In this document: positions 53,555 through 61,358 of the stretch, in pieces | How the letters are laid out: each line of letters opens with the position of its first letter | Position numbering within the stretch: position 1 is the first letter of the stretch | Assembly: GCA_017608295.1 (NCBI GenBank) | Contig: JAFCGF010000003.1 | Location: 1 to 64,000, forward strand | Origin: Candidatus Woesearchaeota archaeon | GTDB taxonomy: Archaea > Nanoarchaeota > Nanoarchaeia > Woesearchaeales > JAGVZT01 | Direction: 5' to 3' | Length of the DNA stretch: 64,000 nucleotides | Notes under the pieces: model-generated | What the model saw: the letters and a program-made list of their open reading frames with translations, nothing else | Database searches by the model: none | What the model was told of the DNA's origin: nothing | Translations under genes and position numbers: made by a program

Positions 53555-54865
53555 TTACTTTCTAGTATATGGCCTGATGGTGTGGGTTGTCCTGCTGGGC
53601 CCCTCGAACCCCTGGTAGAAGCCGTTCCTCGCCATGATAGTATCAGGTATTGATGTGCCGTTCAGCGAGTGGCAGGTGTGTATATAACCGTACTTGAGGT
53701 TGAAGTGCGCAGTGCCGAATTGCCTGTAGAGCTCCAAAGCCTCCTTGTACTCCTCGAGCTCGTCTTCATGAATGGAGCCAGGATTGTTCACCAATGTCTT
53801 TGCCTTGTTCTCAATCTCGTGGTATTCGGCTTCAGTGAGCCCTAACTCCTTCATCGTAGCCCACTTCTTCATTTCAGTAACACCAATGAAGTTCCCGTCC
53901 CTGCCCTGGAGCTGCCCTTGTGTGCCGTGGCCGAACCAGGCGATTGCTTCTGTACCATCATCTTCCAATGCCTCTCTCAGGTTCTCGGCTGTGGCTTTCA
54001 TTGTGATAATCTTGTAGCCCAGACTCTGGAAGTGCTCTCTCTGCCACTGGATTTTCTTCTTGAGCGCTCTCTTTGACCAGATGTGCAGCAGCCAGCTCAG
54101 CCCCGGTACCTTGTTCATGCCAAGCGCTTCTGTCCCGACATACGAGACGAAGAGATAGGCAGTCTTCTGTGTTCTCATGCAGCCGTAGGCGTCAACTGGA
54201 GTGCCTAATGGGGTGTTGGGGCAGCGGTCAGCAGCATCAGGCACGTTGTCTCCGTCAGCGTCTCCTGGTTGCGGAGTGCCTGGCTTGCATTTTCCCTCTT
54301 CCAATAGCTCACAGGCATGGTCTACACATATCAAGCAGTCCACGCCTGGTGTGCATCCTTCCTTGCAGAGCCATATCCCCTGCTCGTTCCCGCATTTAAG
54401 CGCATCCATTTTCGACATGCAATCCCAGTCGTCTCTACATGTCACTACACCTATGGAGGGCTGGCATGTTACATTCCACTCTGAGCAGTCTGCAGACGTA
54501 TGGCAGGCCTCGCCTGCCTTGAGACAGAGATGAGGGTCTGAATACCATTCTGAGCAGATTTCACCTTCATTGCAGTCTTCATTCGAGTCGCATTCAATCT
54601 CTGTGTCGTACATCTCCATCACTGCTTTATCAGTGACGCAGTAGCCTTTGGTGGGAATATAACCAGAGATGCAGGTCTCCTCCGGACCGCATTCCACAGG
54701 ATTTTCACCTGAGCATATCCTGTCAGATGCGGCACAGCGCCCGTAGACGCAGACCTGTCCTGCGGCGCAGTGTTCTGCTGACTTACATTCTTCCACCCAG
54801 GCTTTTTCTCCAGTCAGATCCAGGCAATACGATCTCTCCTCTTCTGTGTTTGGCACGCAATGCAA
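53555..54865 (-). pseudogene. 5'-truncated Cys-rich / TSP3 / caspase-like surface protein
   Basis: The frame is open from just after a TGA at about 54868 and begins inside a Cys-rich domain with no signal peptide, so the 5' end is missing. Layout: repeated short Cys-rich motifs (residues 1-193), a thrombospondin-3-type calcium motif DADGDNVPDAADRCPNTP (202-219), then a caspase-fold-like domain with AIAWFGHGTQG (His313) and YGYIHTCHSLNGTS (Cys398; compare DSCHSG). The family relation is inferred from the dyad and from a strand-helix pattern. A TTG at 54865 could in principle start a shorter product, so expression is not excluded. Confidence 0.65.
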
Positions 54866-54963
54866 TCAACTACTACGGAAAGGCGCTCTCAGAAAGTAAA
54901 GCAGAAAGTCTTCTCAAAGAGGCGCAGGAACTGAGGCAATTCACGTTGGAGATGTTATCCTAG
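54858..54963 (+). pseudogene. 3' fragment of an unrelated plus-strand gene
   Basis: The plus strand encodes a helical, coding-like end, RNAINYYGKALSESKAESL then LKEAQELRQFTLEML, closed by TAG at 54961-54963, with no start codon, promoter or upstream coding sequence in that frame. It abuts the truncated gene on the other strand at about 54,860, which marks a junction. Confidence 0.55.
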
Positions 54964-55493
54964 AATCCTAACGTATACTTTAGGGCGAGAATAACGAGAA
55001 TCAGCCCAAGCATAAGGATTATCCAGATGGGAATCCTCCCTGACTCAGCCCTGGTCTTGCGGCGCACCTGCGGAGCCTTGGAATGCTTGGGGCGGGCATA
55101 GCGCGGAGAAGCCATGGCCCTGGGCTTGTTGTGAGACACACCCTGGGCAGACCTCCTGGCCATCCTGACCCGCTCGTTGACAGCATTCGCGAACTCAACG
55201 GCAAGCTCAGTATAGATTCGAAAGCGCACAGCGCTCACAGTGCGCGCCTTGACCTCGACATAGTCGCCGTGCGAATCACTCCCAAAAGAGGCGCTCTCCA
55301 CATAGGGCTTAAGATACTTCTTCACCCCCTTAGGCTTCCTGAAAGAGAGGAATTGCTCGCCAGTCTCAAAGGTCCCTGAGAAGGCGAGATGCAGGTGCCT
55401 GTCAGTCAGCTGTACAGGAACGACAGCAGAAACCGTTATGCCCATCACACTGAACACCGTGACGCGAACCTCACCAAGATCAATATCTGACAT
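54960..55493 (-). CDS. Tail-anchored protein, 177 aa
   Basis: Start ATG 55493 (MSDIDLGEVRVTVF). A beta-rich N-terminal domain (about 1-100) is followed by a basic linker (MARRSAQG...KAPQVRRKTRAES) and a C-terminal membrane helix (IPIWIILMLGLILVILALKY). Topology: domain and linker in the cytoplasm. Not recognised. It diverges from the BrnT-like/DUF2283 pair. Confidence 0.72.
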   Translation of the reverse strand: MSDIDLGEVRVTVFSVMGITVSAVVPVQLTDRHLHLAFSGTFETGEQFLSFRKPKGVKKYLKPYVESASFGSDSHGDYVEVKARTVSAVRFRIYTELAVEFANAVNERVRMARRSAQGVSHNKPRAMASPRYARPKHSKAPQVRRKTRAESGRIPIWIILMLGLILVILALKYTLGF

Positions 55494-55593
55494 CACCAGA
55501 ATCAGAGAAGAGAGAGAATAAGAATGTATCGCCGGAAATTTGCCGGAAATCTGTCCTTAAAGCATATGAACACTTTCCATCGCAGTAAAAGTT

Positions 55594-55911
55594 ATGGGCA
55601 CTGTCCAGGCCCTGAAGAGAAGGCTGAGCACATACGCAGAACATCATCTCGACTTCAACGAACCACACTTCACCAACCAGCTCCTCCTGAGAGATGGCAA
55701 CAGAAACGATGTCATCCAGAATCTTCTCCATCCAACTAAGCTGGTCCACTGCTCCACGCAGATGGGAAAGTATGGCGACACAAAGCATGTACTTTACTTT
55801 CAGGTGAGCAACACGCGGACAATGATTCTGCCAGTAATCTTCGACAGACACGGCAAGAAAAGCATTTATATGCTGACATACATTATGAGGTATCGACGAT
55901 GGCACAGATGA
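55594..55911 (+). CDS. Putative toxin, BrnT/DUF4258-like
   Basis: This 105-residue basic protein has the pattern of small RelE-superfamily toxins: a first helix (VQALKRRLSTYAEHH), a DVIQNLLHPTKLVHC helix, then beta strands (HVLYFQVS, MILPVIFD, SIYMLTYIM) and a basic end YRRWHR. It overlaps a DUF2283 gene by 13 nt; DUF2283 proteins are recurrent partners of such toxins. The toxin call is by context and weak pattern. Confidence 0.5.
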   Translation: MGTVQALKRRLSTYAEHHLDFNEPHFTNQLLLRDGNRNDVIQNLLHPTKLVHCSTQMGKYGDTKHVLYFQVSNTRTMILPVIFDRHGKKSIYMLTYIMRYRRWHR

Positions 55912-56219
55912 GCTACGACCTTGAGAACGATATCCTTGCAGTCCATAAGGGCTTTCAGGAGGACGAACGCTTCAAGGGAAACCTGGAAGCAGGAGACTTT
56001 ATTCTGGACATCTCAACAAGGCATCGCGTTCGAGGTATTGAGATTCTGAATGTAAGGGAATTCCTCAAGGAGTTCGAAATCCCCCAACAGATCTCAGAGG
56101 CTGATTTCACTGCGAAAGTCTCGCCGAATGGCATTATCATTACACTTATTCTGAAAGGAGAGAATAAAGTGGTTCCCGCGAAGATAACCGTTCCGCTGAG
56201 CCAACCGTTGAACGCATAA
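55899..56219 (+). CDS. DUF2283-family protein (putative antitoxin)
   Basis: This 106-residue protein has the DUF2283 opening SYDLENDILAV and the later GIEILNVREF segment, with an idiosyncratic C-terminal extension of two strands. DUF2283 proteins are small, widespread and commonly found as second genes in toxin-antitoxin-like pairs. It overlaps the BrnT-like gene by 13 nt, implying coupled translation. Confidence 0.75.
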   Translation: MAQMSYDLENDILAVHKGFQEDERFKGNLEAGDFILDISTRHRVRGIEILNVREFLKEFEIPQQISEADFTAKVSPNGIIITLILKGENKVVPAKITVPLSQPLNA

Positions 56220-56251
56220 ATTATTTAATCATAACCCCCTCTTCACGCACC

Positions 56252-56770
56252 ATGGCGAGGACACATAGCGATTATTTGGGTATTAACAACGATCTCGTCC
56301 GCGAGATTGTGCAGGGAGACACCAGCTTCACAGAGGAGCTTGAGAGCACGATTGCACGCATGGAAGAGGGAGACTGGAATGCGAGCTACGATTTCGAGCA
56401 CGTGTATGACCTCATGGATAGCCTGGGCATAGAAGACCTTGACCACGACATCTGTGTGGACTGCTTCACCTATTTCCAGACCTACTCCCCAAAGATGAGG
56501 AAGAATACCGCCATCATGAACGGCTCAGTGGTCGGCGCAGCAGTGGTCGGCGGTGTCATAGGTACGATTATCAAGAAACAGCAGCCCCTTCTCGGCGAGA
56601 TCCTCCAGAAGGCAGGGATGTCAGGCATCTTCGTGTGTGGGGGAGGCCAACTCTACTTCTCACTCACAAGCAAGCAGCTGGAAGAGACTGTGGAGCCCCA
56701 TGTGGAATATCTTATGGAACAGGCAGAACTGCTCGATGAGGAAGTGGAGCAGCTGTTCCCGCGGGATTAA
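56252..56770 (+). CDS. Hypothetical protein with Gly/Val-rich membrane-like segment, 172 aa
   Basis: The ATG at 56252 follows a TATA-like ATTATTTAATC by about 25 nt. The N-terminal half is acidic and helical with two Cys (ICVDC); the centre has a Gly/Val-rich hydrophobic stretch (GSVVGAAVVGGVIGTII), and the C-terminus is a Glu-rich helix. Possibly a single-pass or peripheral protein. Not recognised. Confidence 0.7.
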   Translation: MARTHSDYLGINNDLVREIVQGDTSFTEELESTIARMEEGDWNASYDFEHVYDLMDSLGIEDLDHDICVDCFTYFQTYSPKMRKNTAIMNGSVVGAAVVGGVIGTIIKKQQPLLGEILQKAGMSGIFVCGGGQLYFSLTSKQLEETVEPHVEYLMEQAELLDEEVEQLFPRD

Positions 56771-56814
56771 TGGGAAAATTATTTATATGGATTTAGAGTT
56801 CTAATATGTGAACT

Positions 56815-57414
56815 ATGAGTTCCATATTTGCAACGAAGGAAGCAGAAGCGCTCCTCAGGCTCTTTAGAAACGTAGAAACCCACTACAACGCGCATTCCCT
56901 CTCAAAAGAGCTTAAGCTCTCATCACGAGGAACGCTTAAGCTGTTAAAGCGCTTGGAAAACCAGGGGCTGCTCATAAGCAGAACCCTGGGCAAGGCGACC
57001 TATTACAAGCCACATCTCGAAGACGAATACACGAGGAAGCTCATAGAGCTCCTCCTCTTGGGAGAAGCAAAAGTAAAGGCATCGCGCTACCTCTTCGAGT
57101 TCAGGGATGTCCTCAAGCACCTCCAGATAGCGGTCCTCTTCGGTTCGATACTGAGAACGCCGAAGAAGGCGAATGACATAGACCTCCTTGCGGTCTTCTG
57201 GCAGGCGCAATGGCAGAGCGTGCATGATGCAACTGATGAGATACAGGAATTCTCTATCAGGCCTCTCCACCTCATTAAGCAGAGCCCGGAAGACTTCCGG
57301 AAAAACCTCCAGAAAGGAGATAAAGTAATTCTAAACGTCCTTAGGTATGGGGTCGTCCTCAAAGGACACGAAGATTTCGTCAAGGCCGTCAGTGAAATCA
57401 CACGCCTTCCGTAA
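56815..57414 (+). CDS. wHTH-MNT nucleotidyltransferase (antitoxin-type)
   Basis: This 199-residue protein joins a winged helix (LSKELKLSSRGTLKLLKRLENQGLL, about 29-53) to a minimal nucleotidyltransferase domain with VLFGSILRTPKKANDIDLLAVF (GSxxR...DxD). MNT proteins pair with HEPN toxins and can inactivate them by adenylylation. A TATA box (ATTATTTATATGG) is about 30 nt upstream. The HEPN frame begins before this gene ends. Confidence 0.8.
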   Translation: MSSIFATKEAEALLRLFRNVETHYNAHSLSKELKLSSRGTLKLLKRLENQGLLISRTLGKATYYKPHLEDEYTRKLIELLLLGEAKVKASRYLFEFRDVLKHLQIAVLFGSILRTPKKANDIDLLAVFWQAQWQSVHDATDEIQEFSIRPLHLIKQSPEDFRKNLQKGDKVILNVLRYGVVLKGHEDFVKAVSEITRLP

Positions 57415-57910
57415 GGTAAAGTGGTGCCTGAGGAAAGCTGAAAGAGAGTGGAAAGAGATTGGCACTCACCGAGGACTTCTTAGGATCCCTCCTGATGGGC
57501 ACCTCGCAGAGCAGCATATTGTTAAGGCGAAACACGACCTCAAAGGGGTACACTATTTCAACGAAGGAGGATTCTCTGATTGGTCAGCAAGCGCTTTTTT
57601 CTATTGCATGTATCATTGCTTCCTTGCCATCCTTGCATCCTTAGGGTATGAATCGAGGAACTAGGAATGTACTGTGGCAGTAATCGAGATGCTGAGAGAG
57701 TAGGGAGCAATCAAGCTTGAGCAGAAATTCATTGCTGCATTGAAATCTGATGTGGAGGAGAGTGTGCTTTCCCTGAGGGAGAAGAGCCAATATGGAGTGG
57801 ATGTAAAATTCTTTGATGAGATGGAATTACGCAGATTCACATCCCTTTGCGAGGAGATGCTTGACATCGCGAGAGACATCGTGCACGCAAGCCAACACCA
57901 AAAGCGCTGA
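57392..57910 (+). pseudogene. HEPN toxin gene broken by two in-frame TAG codons
   Basis: A HEPN frame runs from about GTG 57392 (overlapping the MNT gene by 23 nt): KVKWCLRKAEREWKEI, AEQHIVKAKHDLKGV and WSASAFFYCMYHCFLAILASLGYESRN are typical. It hits TAG at 57662-57664, then continues in frame with ECTVAVIEMLRE to a second TAG (57701-57703), then GAIKLEQKFIAALK and on to TGA 57908-57910. Related proteins have Gln and an acidic or similar residue at the two stops, so both look like point mutations. TAG ends intact genes here (cysS, rpl10), so recoding is unlikely. Confidence 0.75.
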
Positions 57911-58023
57911 AGGTGGCCATAAACGCTTTGCGTTTATCAGCCTCGTCCCATTCGCTTCGCTCATGGGTTCGAGGCGCACTGGAAGGGAAAAGCTTTATTA
58001 GCGAAGGGTGCTGGAGAGAAACC

Positions 58024-58785
58024 ATGCCACCCATACCTCTGGAAGTCATTATCCCTACCGCAATCATTGCCATAGTCTTTCTTGTCCTGCTCTTCTTCGC
58101 GGGAAAGAAGTGGTTCCTCTTCATCCAGCTCTCGAGAAGAAAATCCATCCCCATCGGCAGGGCATTTCGCGGGACAGTCGAAATCAGTGGAAAGGCCAAG
58201 TCAGAGATAGTCAAGACATCCCCGTTCTCTAAGCGGGAATGCGCCTATTACAAATACGAAGTGCAGAAGTACGTTTCATCAGGCAAAAGCGGCCACTGGG
58301 ACACGAGAAAAAAAGCCAGGACAAAGGAGCCAGTGGTGCTAGATGACGGTACAGGCACGATGCGCATCGACATGAACGGCGCGGATATCGACCTGAAAAA
58401 AAAGTACTATGTTCCACGGGGAAACACCCTGAAAGAACTCATCAAGGCACTCAAGACATTCGACAGCACGAACGTGATTGATGTAGAGATGGAATCCTCA
58501 GGCTCCGGCGGCAGGACCCTGGGGGGAAAGATGATTCTCGGACTAGCCCTGGGGGGAGACAAGGTGCGGTGCGTAGAGCGGGCCATATTCCCCGGAGATG
58601 AGCTCTACGCCTACGGCACAGTGGACCGAAGAAGGGTCATGTCAAGCGAGAGGGGAAAGCTCGTTATCTCTGACAGGGGAGAGAAAGCAGTCCAAAGCAG
58701 AACCCTGTTCTTCGCTATCCTTCTCACAACAGGGATTGCAGTGATGGCGGGGATGGCATTCCTTGTACTGTCAGGCGCCTTATAG
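58024..58785 (+). CDS. GIDE/MUL1-type BAM-domain membrane protein
   Basis: The start at ATG 58024 lies 21 nt after AAAAGCTTTATTAGCG, a promoter element also found at 61323. The 253-residue protein has an N-terminal membrane helix (IIPTAIIAIVFLVLLFFAG), a soluble domain matching the GIDE (beside-a-membrane) pattern (FRGTVEISGKAKSEIVKTSPFS, CAYYKYEVQ, VVLDDGTGTMRID, ERAIFPGDELYAYG) and a C-terminal membrane helix. Eukaryotic MUL1 adds a RING finger; none is seen here, so ubiquitin ligase activity is not implied. Confidence 0.78.
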   Translation: MPPIPLEVIIPTAIIAIVFLVLLFFAGKKWFLFIQLSRRKSIPIGRAFRGTVEISGKAKSEIVKTSPFSKRECAYYKYEVQKYVSSGKSGHWDTRKKARTKEPVVLDDGTGTMRIDMNGADIDLKKKYYVPRGNTLKELIKALKTFDSTNVIDVEMESSGSGGRTLGGKMILGLALGGDKVRCVERAIFPGDELYAYGTVDRRRVMSSERGKLVISDRGEKAVQSRTLFFAILLTTGIAVMAGMAFLVLSGAL

Positions 58786-59146
58786 GGGCTGTGAGGCAGC
58801 CTACAGTGATGAGCTTCCTGCTCGGGATAGAATACACCACTCCTCTTTCTGAATCCATGAACACTGCCATGCATTTCTCAAGAGTATAGATATTCTCCTC
58901 GAAGGTGTAGTGCTTGCGATAGCGATTTGATAAGACTATCTTGACAATCTCCTCAGGTGAATGGGAAGCGAAGGCCTTTTTGAGCACAGCCACGGATTGC
59001 ATGGGCTTGCCCTCAGAATCATACGTGTACGGCACATGCACGAGCTGCTCGTTCCAGAGAGTGTCTTGCGTGACAGGGCAGCGCCTGAATTCCCTGTGGT
59101 CGCCGATGTAGTTCTTCACTGCCTGCTTGATCTTGTGAAGTTTCAT
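58724..59146 (-). CDS. Hypothetical protein, 140 aa
   Basis: Not recognised. The protein is basic and soluble with a CPVTQ segment and VLSNRYRKHYTFEENIY; its C-terminal 20 residues overlap the convergent GIDE-like gene by 62 nt. It overlaps the upstream gene (59143) by 4 nt, so the two are probably cotranscribed. Confidence 0.65.
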   Translation of the reverse strand: MKLHKIKQAVKNYIGDHREFRRCPVTQDTLWNEQLVHVPYTYDSEGKPMQSVAVLKKAFASHSPEEIVKIVLSNRYRKHYTFEENIYTLEKCMAVFMDSERGVVYSIPSRKLITVGCLTAPIRRLTVQGMPSPPSLQSLL

Positions 59147-59781
59147 GCTTCATCGCCTCTTTCTTGCTCTTGGCACTCCTTAATGAGCTCTGCCGCATAC
59201 TTGTTGAAGCCAAGCCCGAGTAAGCCTAGAAAGGTGAACCCCATTCCACCGAGAGTTTGTTTGAAACCTTTGGAGAGAAGCTCCTGGGGAACCTTATCAC
59301 AGTGGTAGCCAGCACGCTCGTGCACGTTCGCCTGGATATCAGTAATGGCTTGGCGCTCCTCTGAAAAAGTTCCATAGCCTACTGGTTCTCCGTCCACGAC
59401 CTGCACGTCATAGCCGTCGGGAATAATCTTGACCACTGCGGTGATGTCCTCATTGATAAAGTCGTCAACATCAAGCTCGATTGCCCCTTCAAGGGAGTCT
59501 TTCGCTTCGCTGGGGTCTGGAAAGCTGGCTGGGCTGTCTATTGCAACAGGAAATCCATTACCAGCGTCAATGACACCGCTGCTCGCACCGTGATATTCCA
59601 GGGCGTCCCGTGCGTCGTTAAAATGCGGCTTGAGAGAATCATATGCCACGCATGCCTTGTAGTCAGGATGTGCCTCAAGCTCGGAATCGTCGAGAGAAGA
59701 AACTACTAGTCTGCCTCCTTGCATCATGCTGAGAAGTGCCCCTGTGATGAGAAGCGCTCTCACTCCATTACCACGCGTCAT
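59143..59781 (-). CDS. Secreted or membrane-anchored hypothetical protein, 212 aa
   Basis: An N-terminal hydrophobic segment (ALLITGALLSMMQGG) looks like a signal anchor, and a second hydrophobic segment lies near the C-terminus (GMGFTFLGLLGLGF). The middle is acidic with two Cys (KACVAYD, YHCDKVP). A TATA-like sequence (AAATATATAAGG, minus strand, about 59805-59816) is 25-30 nt before the ATG. Confidence 0.7.
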   Translation of the reverse strand: MTRGNGVRALLITGALLSMMQGGRLVVSSLDDSELEAHPDYKACVAYDSLKPHFNDARDALEYHGASSGVIDAGNGFPVAIDSPASFPDPSEAKDSLEGAIELDVDDFINEDITAVVKIIPDGYDVQVVDGEPVGYGTFSEERQAITDIQANVHERAGYHCDKVPQELLSKGFKQTLGGMGFTFLGLLGLGFNKYAAELIKECQEQERGDEA

Positions 59782-59985
59782 AGTATCTAAATGGGTTCTG
59801 TCCCTTATATATTTTTCGGTTTTTGTGCCACCCTAGAGTAATAAAAACCTTACGGGAAATGCAAGGTCTGAAGGGATTGAAATGCGCCTCTCTGGGAGTA
59901 TCTTTCTGGCATTTGCTGATATGTTCTAATTCTCGCTCAGAACCTTTTAGTATCCCTGAATCAATCATATATATAGGCGACAAAT

Positions 59986-60078
59986 ATGGAAGCGATAAAA
60001 GCAAAAAAGGACTGGTGGCGACGCGTTCTGCGCGAGATGGGCATCCGGGACGAAGAGCTGCTCAGCATGGCTGACTAG
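59986..60078 (+). CDS. 30-residue microprotein
   Basis: ATG 59986 lies about 20 nt after ATCATATATATAGG, a strong TATA-like box. The predicted peptide, starting MEAIKAKKDWWRRVLREMG and ending in an acidic SMAD, is an amphipathic helix with a WWRR core. The 200 nt before it have no other gene. Coding is uncertain because of the length, but the leaderless promoter spacing is good. Confidence 0.4.
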   Translation: MEAIKAKKDWWRRVLREMGIRDEELLSMAD

Positions 60079-60111
60079 CGAAATGCGCGAAAGCGTATGC
60101 AGCGGTTTCCC

Positions 60112-60388
60112 CTATTTATCTTTATACACGCGGTCGTGGTGCTCGAGATTGTAGAAAGCTATTCTATCCGTGGCTTTATCATAGCTGAACACAAGCACTA
60201 GTGACTTTCTGATGCGCACTCGTTTGAGATGCTGCCTTTCTCAGATTCTTGAAGTGGTTGACATCCCTGCAGGTGATAATCTGGTGCATCTTCGCGAAGG
60301 TTGCGTCGTAAGTGGCTCTGTCTTTTTTTCGGAGCTTGCTGAGAATCTTGATGAGTTTATCCTCAATCCTGTACGTCCGAGCCCTCAA
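60112..60388 (-). pseudogene. RelE/ParE-type toxin gene with frameshift
   Basis: The frame starts at 60388 (MRARTYRIEDKLIKILSKL), typical of the archaeal toxin partnered with DUF2683, and reads well to HFKNLRK, then goes out of frame. The proper end continues in another frame as QHLKRVRIRKSLVLVFSYD, DRIAFYNLEHHDRVYKDK and stops at 60112-60114. Relatives have NLRKPLQHLKRV at this junction, so about 5 nt were lost near 60240. The gene overlaps the antitoxin by 26 nt. Confidence 0.72.
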
Positions 60389-60620
60389 TGTCCTTCCTCA
60401 AGGACTCAAGGTCAGAGTACGTCCTAAATATACCTTCCTTCTCGATTTTCCGAAGCTTTTCGACGTATTCCGGACGAAGTTCGGGTTCCAGGAAGGAATT
60501 TCCGAACTTGCCGATGATATAGCTGATTGCCTTGGCCTTTGTCCGGAGGCCGAACTTGCCCTTGACAATCTGCACGACCCTGTCCTCCTGCTCTGAGAGA
60601 TTGACTATCGCCTGTACCAT
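60363..60620 (-). CDS. DUF2683-family antitoxin
   Basis: This 85-residue protein matches DUF2683: MVQAIVNLSEQEDRVVQIVK at the start (a ribbon-helix-helix-like DNA-binding region), KAKAISYIIGKFG, and LEPELRPEYVEKLRKI. The start follows AAAGTGATGC. A TATA-rich stretch (TTTATTATAAATTATAAC, minus strand) lies 20-40 nt upstream. It is intact although its toxin partner is frameshifted. Confidence 0.78.
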   Translation of the reverse strand: MVQAIVNLSEQEDRVVQIVKGKFGLRTKAKAISYIIGKFGNSFLEPELRPEYVEKLRKIEKEGIFRTYSDLESLRKDIEGSDVQD

Positions 60621-60774
60621 GGTGCATCACTTTGTTATAATTTATAATAAAATATTATGTTTCATAATAAAAATGTTTCGTTTTGTTCTTCGGAAGATAT
60701 GTATAGATTATATTTTTGCTACTTACAAGGGATAAATTTATAAATCTTTGATGTTCTCTAATTAGTGAAGTACA

Positions 60775-61263
60775 ATGGTATTGGATTTAACAGAGAGAAA
60801 AAAACAGGCATACAACGACCAAATCGCTTTTGCAGAGGAGCTCTCGGATCTTGTGCAGGACGTTCTAGGAGAGAATTTTTCTGCCCATCCTGAGCGGATG
60901 CTGGATGTCAAAGTCAGCGACACTACAACCGCGACCTATGCGTTCATTCCAAGGGCAGGGTACAAGATCTTGATTGAAGGCGGCCGACCCGATGAAAATG
61001 ATACAGGGTTTGTACTTGGCGGACTCATGACACCGGAGATCCTCAAGAGTCTTCTGGAATTCGAGGCAATCAAGGTGGAGAAGAGCCACTACTCAGCAGC
61101 TCTTACTACAGGAAGAGAGGATACTCAGATCTCAAAGATGTCTGACACAACCTACACATTCCTGTGCCATGAGCGCAACCACGAAGATGCACTCGCTGTG
61201 GCGCAAGCCCTACATGAGAGGTACCCTGATGCGAAGGTCGTTGTAGATTACAAGCCGAAATAA
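60775..61263 (+). CDS. Hypothetical protein, 162 aa
   Basis: Not recognised. ATG 60775 is about 35 nt after TATA (ATAAATTTATAAATC). The protein has a helical start (ERKKQAYNDQIAFAEELSDLVQD), a beta-rich middle (TTATYAFIPRAGYKILIEGG) and an alpha/beta end (HEDALAVAQALHERYPDAKVVVDYK). It appears cytoplasmic. Confidence 0.7.
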   Translation: MVLDLTERKKQAYNDQIAFAEELSDLVQDVLGENFSAHPERMLDVKVSDTTTATYAFIPRAGYKILIEGGRPDENDTGFVLGGLMTPEILKSLLEFEAIKVEKSHYSAALTTGREDTQISKMSDTTYTFLCHERNHEDALAVAQALHERYPDAKVVVDYKPK

Positions 61264-61358
61264 GCTAGAGTAGAGCCTCCTTACAGAGTAATAGTGAATA
61301 GCTTTCGCCCTGCCACCCGGACAAAAGCTTTATTAGCGTAGAATCCCCCGAAAAAGCC

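Noticed and set aside
54727..54963. A complete 78-residue plus-strand gene
   Set aside because: The first half is antisense to the Cys-rich gene and looks non-coding; only the last 34 codons have coding character, so a fragment is called instead.
57392..57910. TAG read-through (pyrrolysine) in the HEPN gene
   Set aside because: Two TAG codons 13 codons apart at positions where relatives have ordinary residues, and other genes here stop at TAG.
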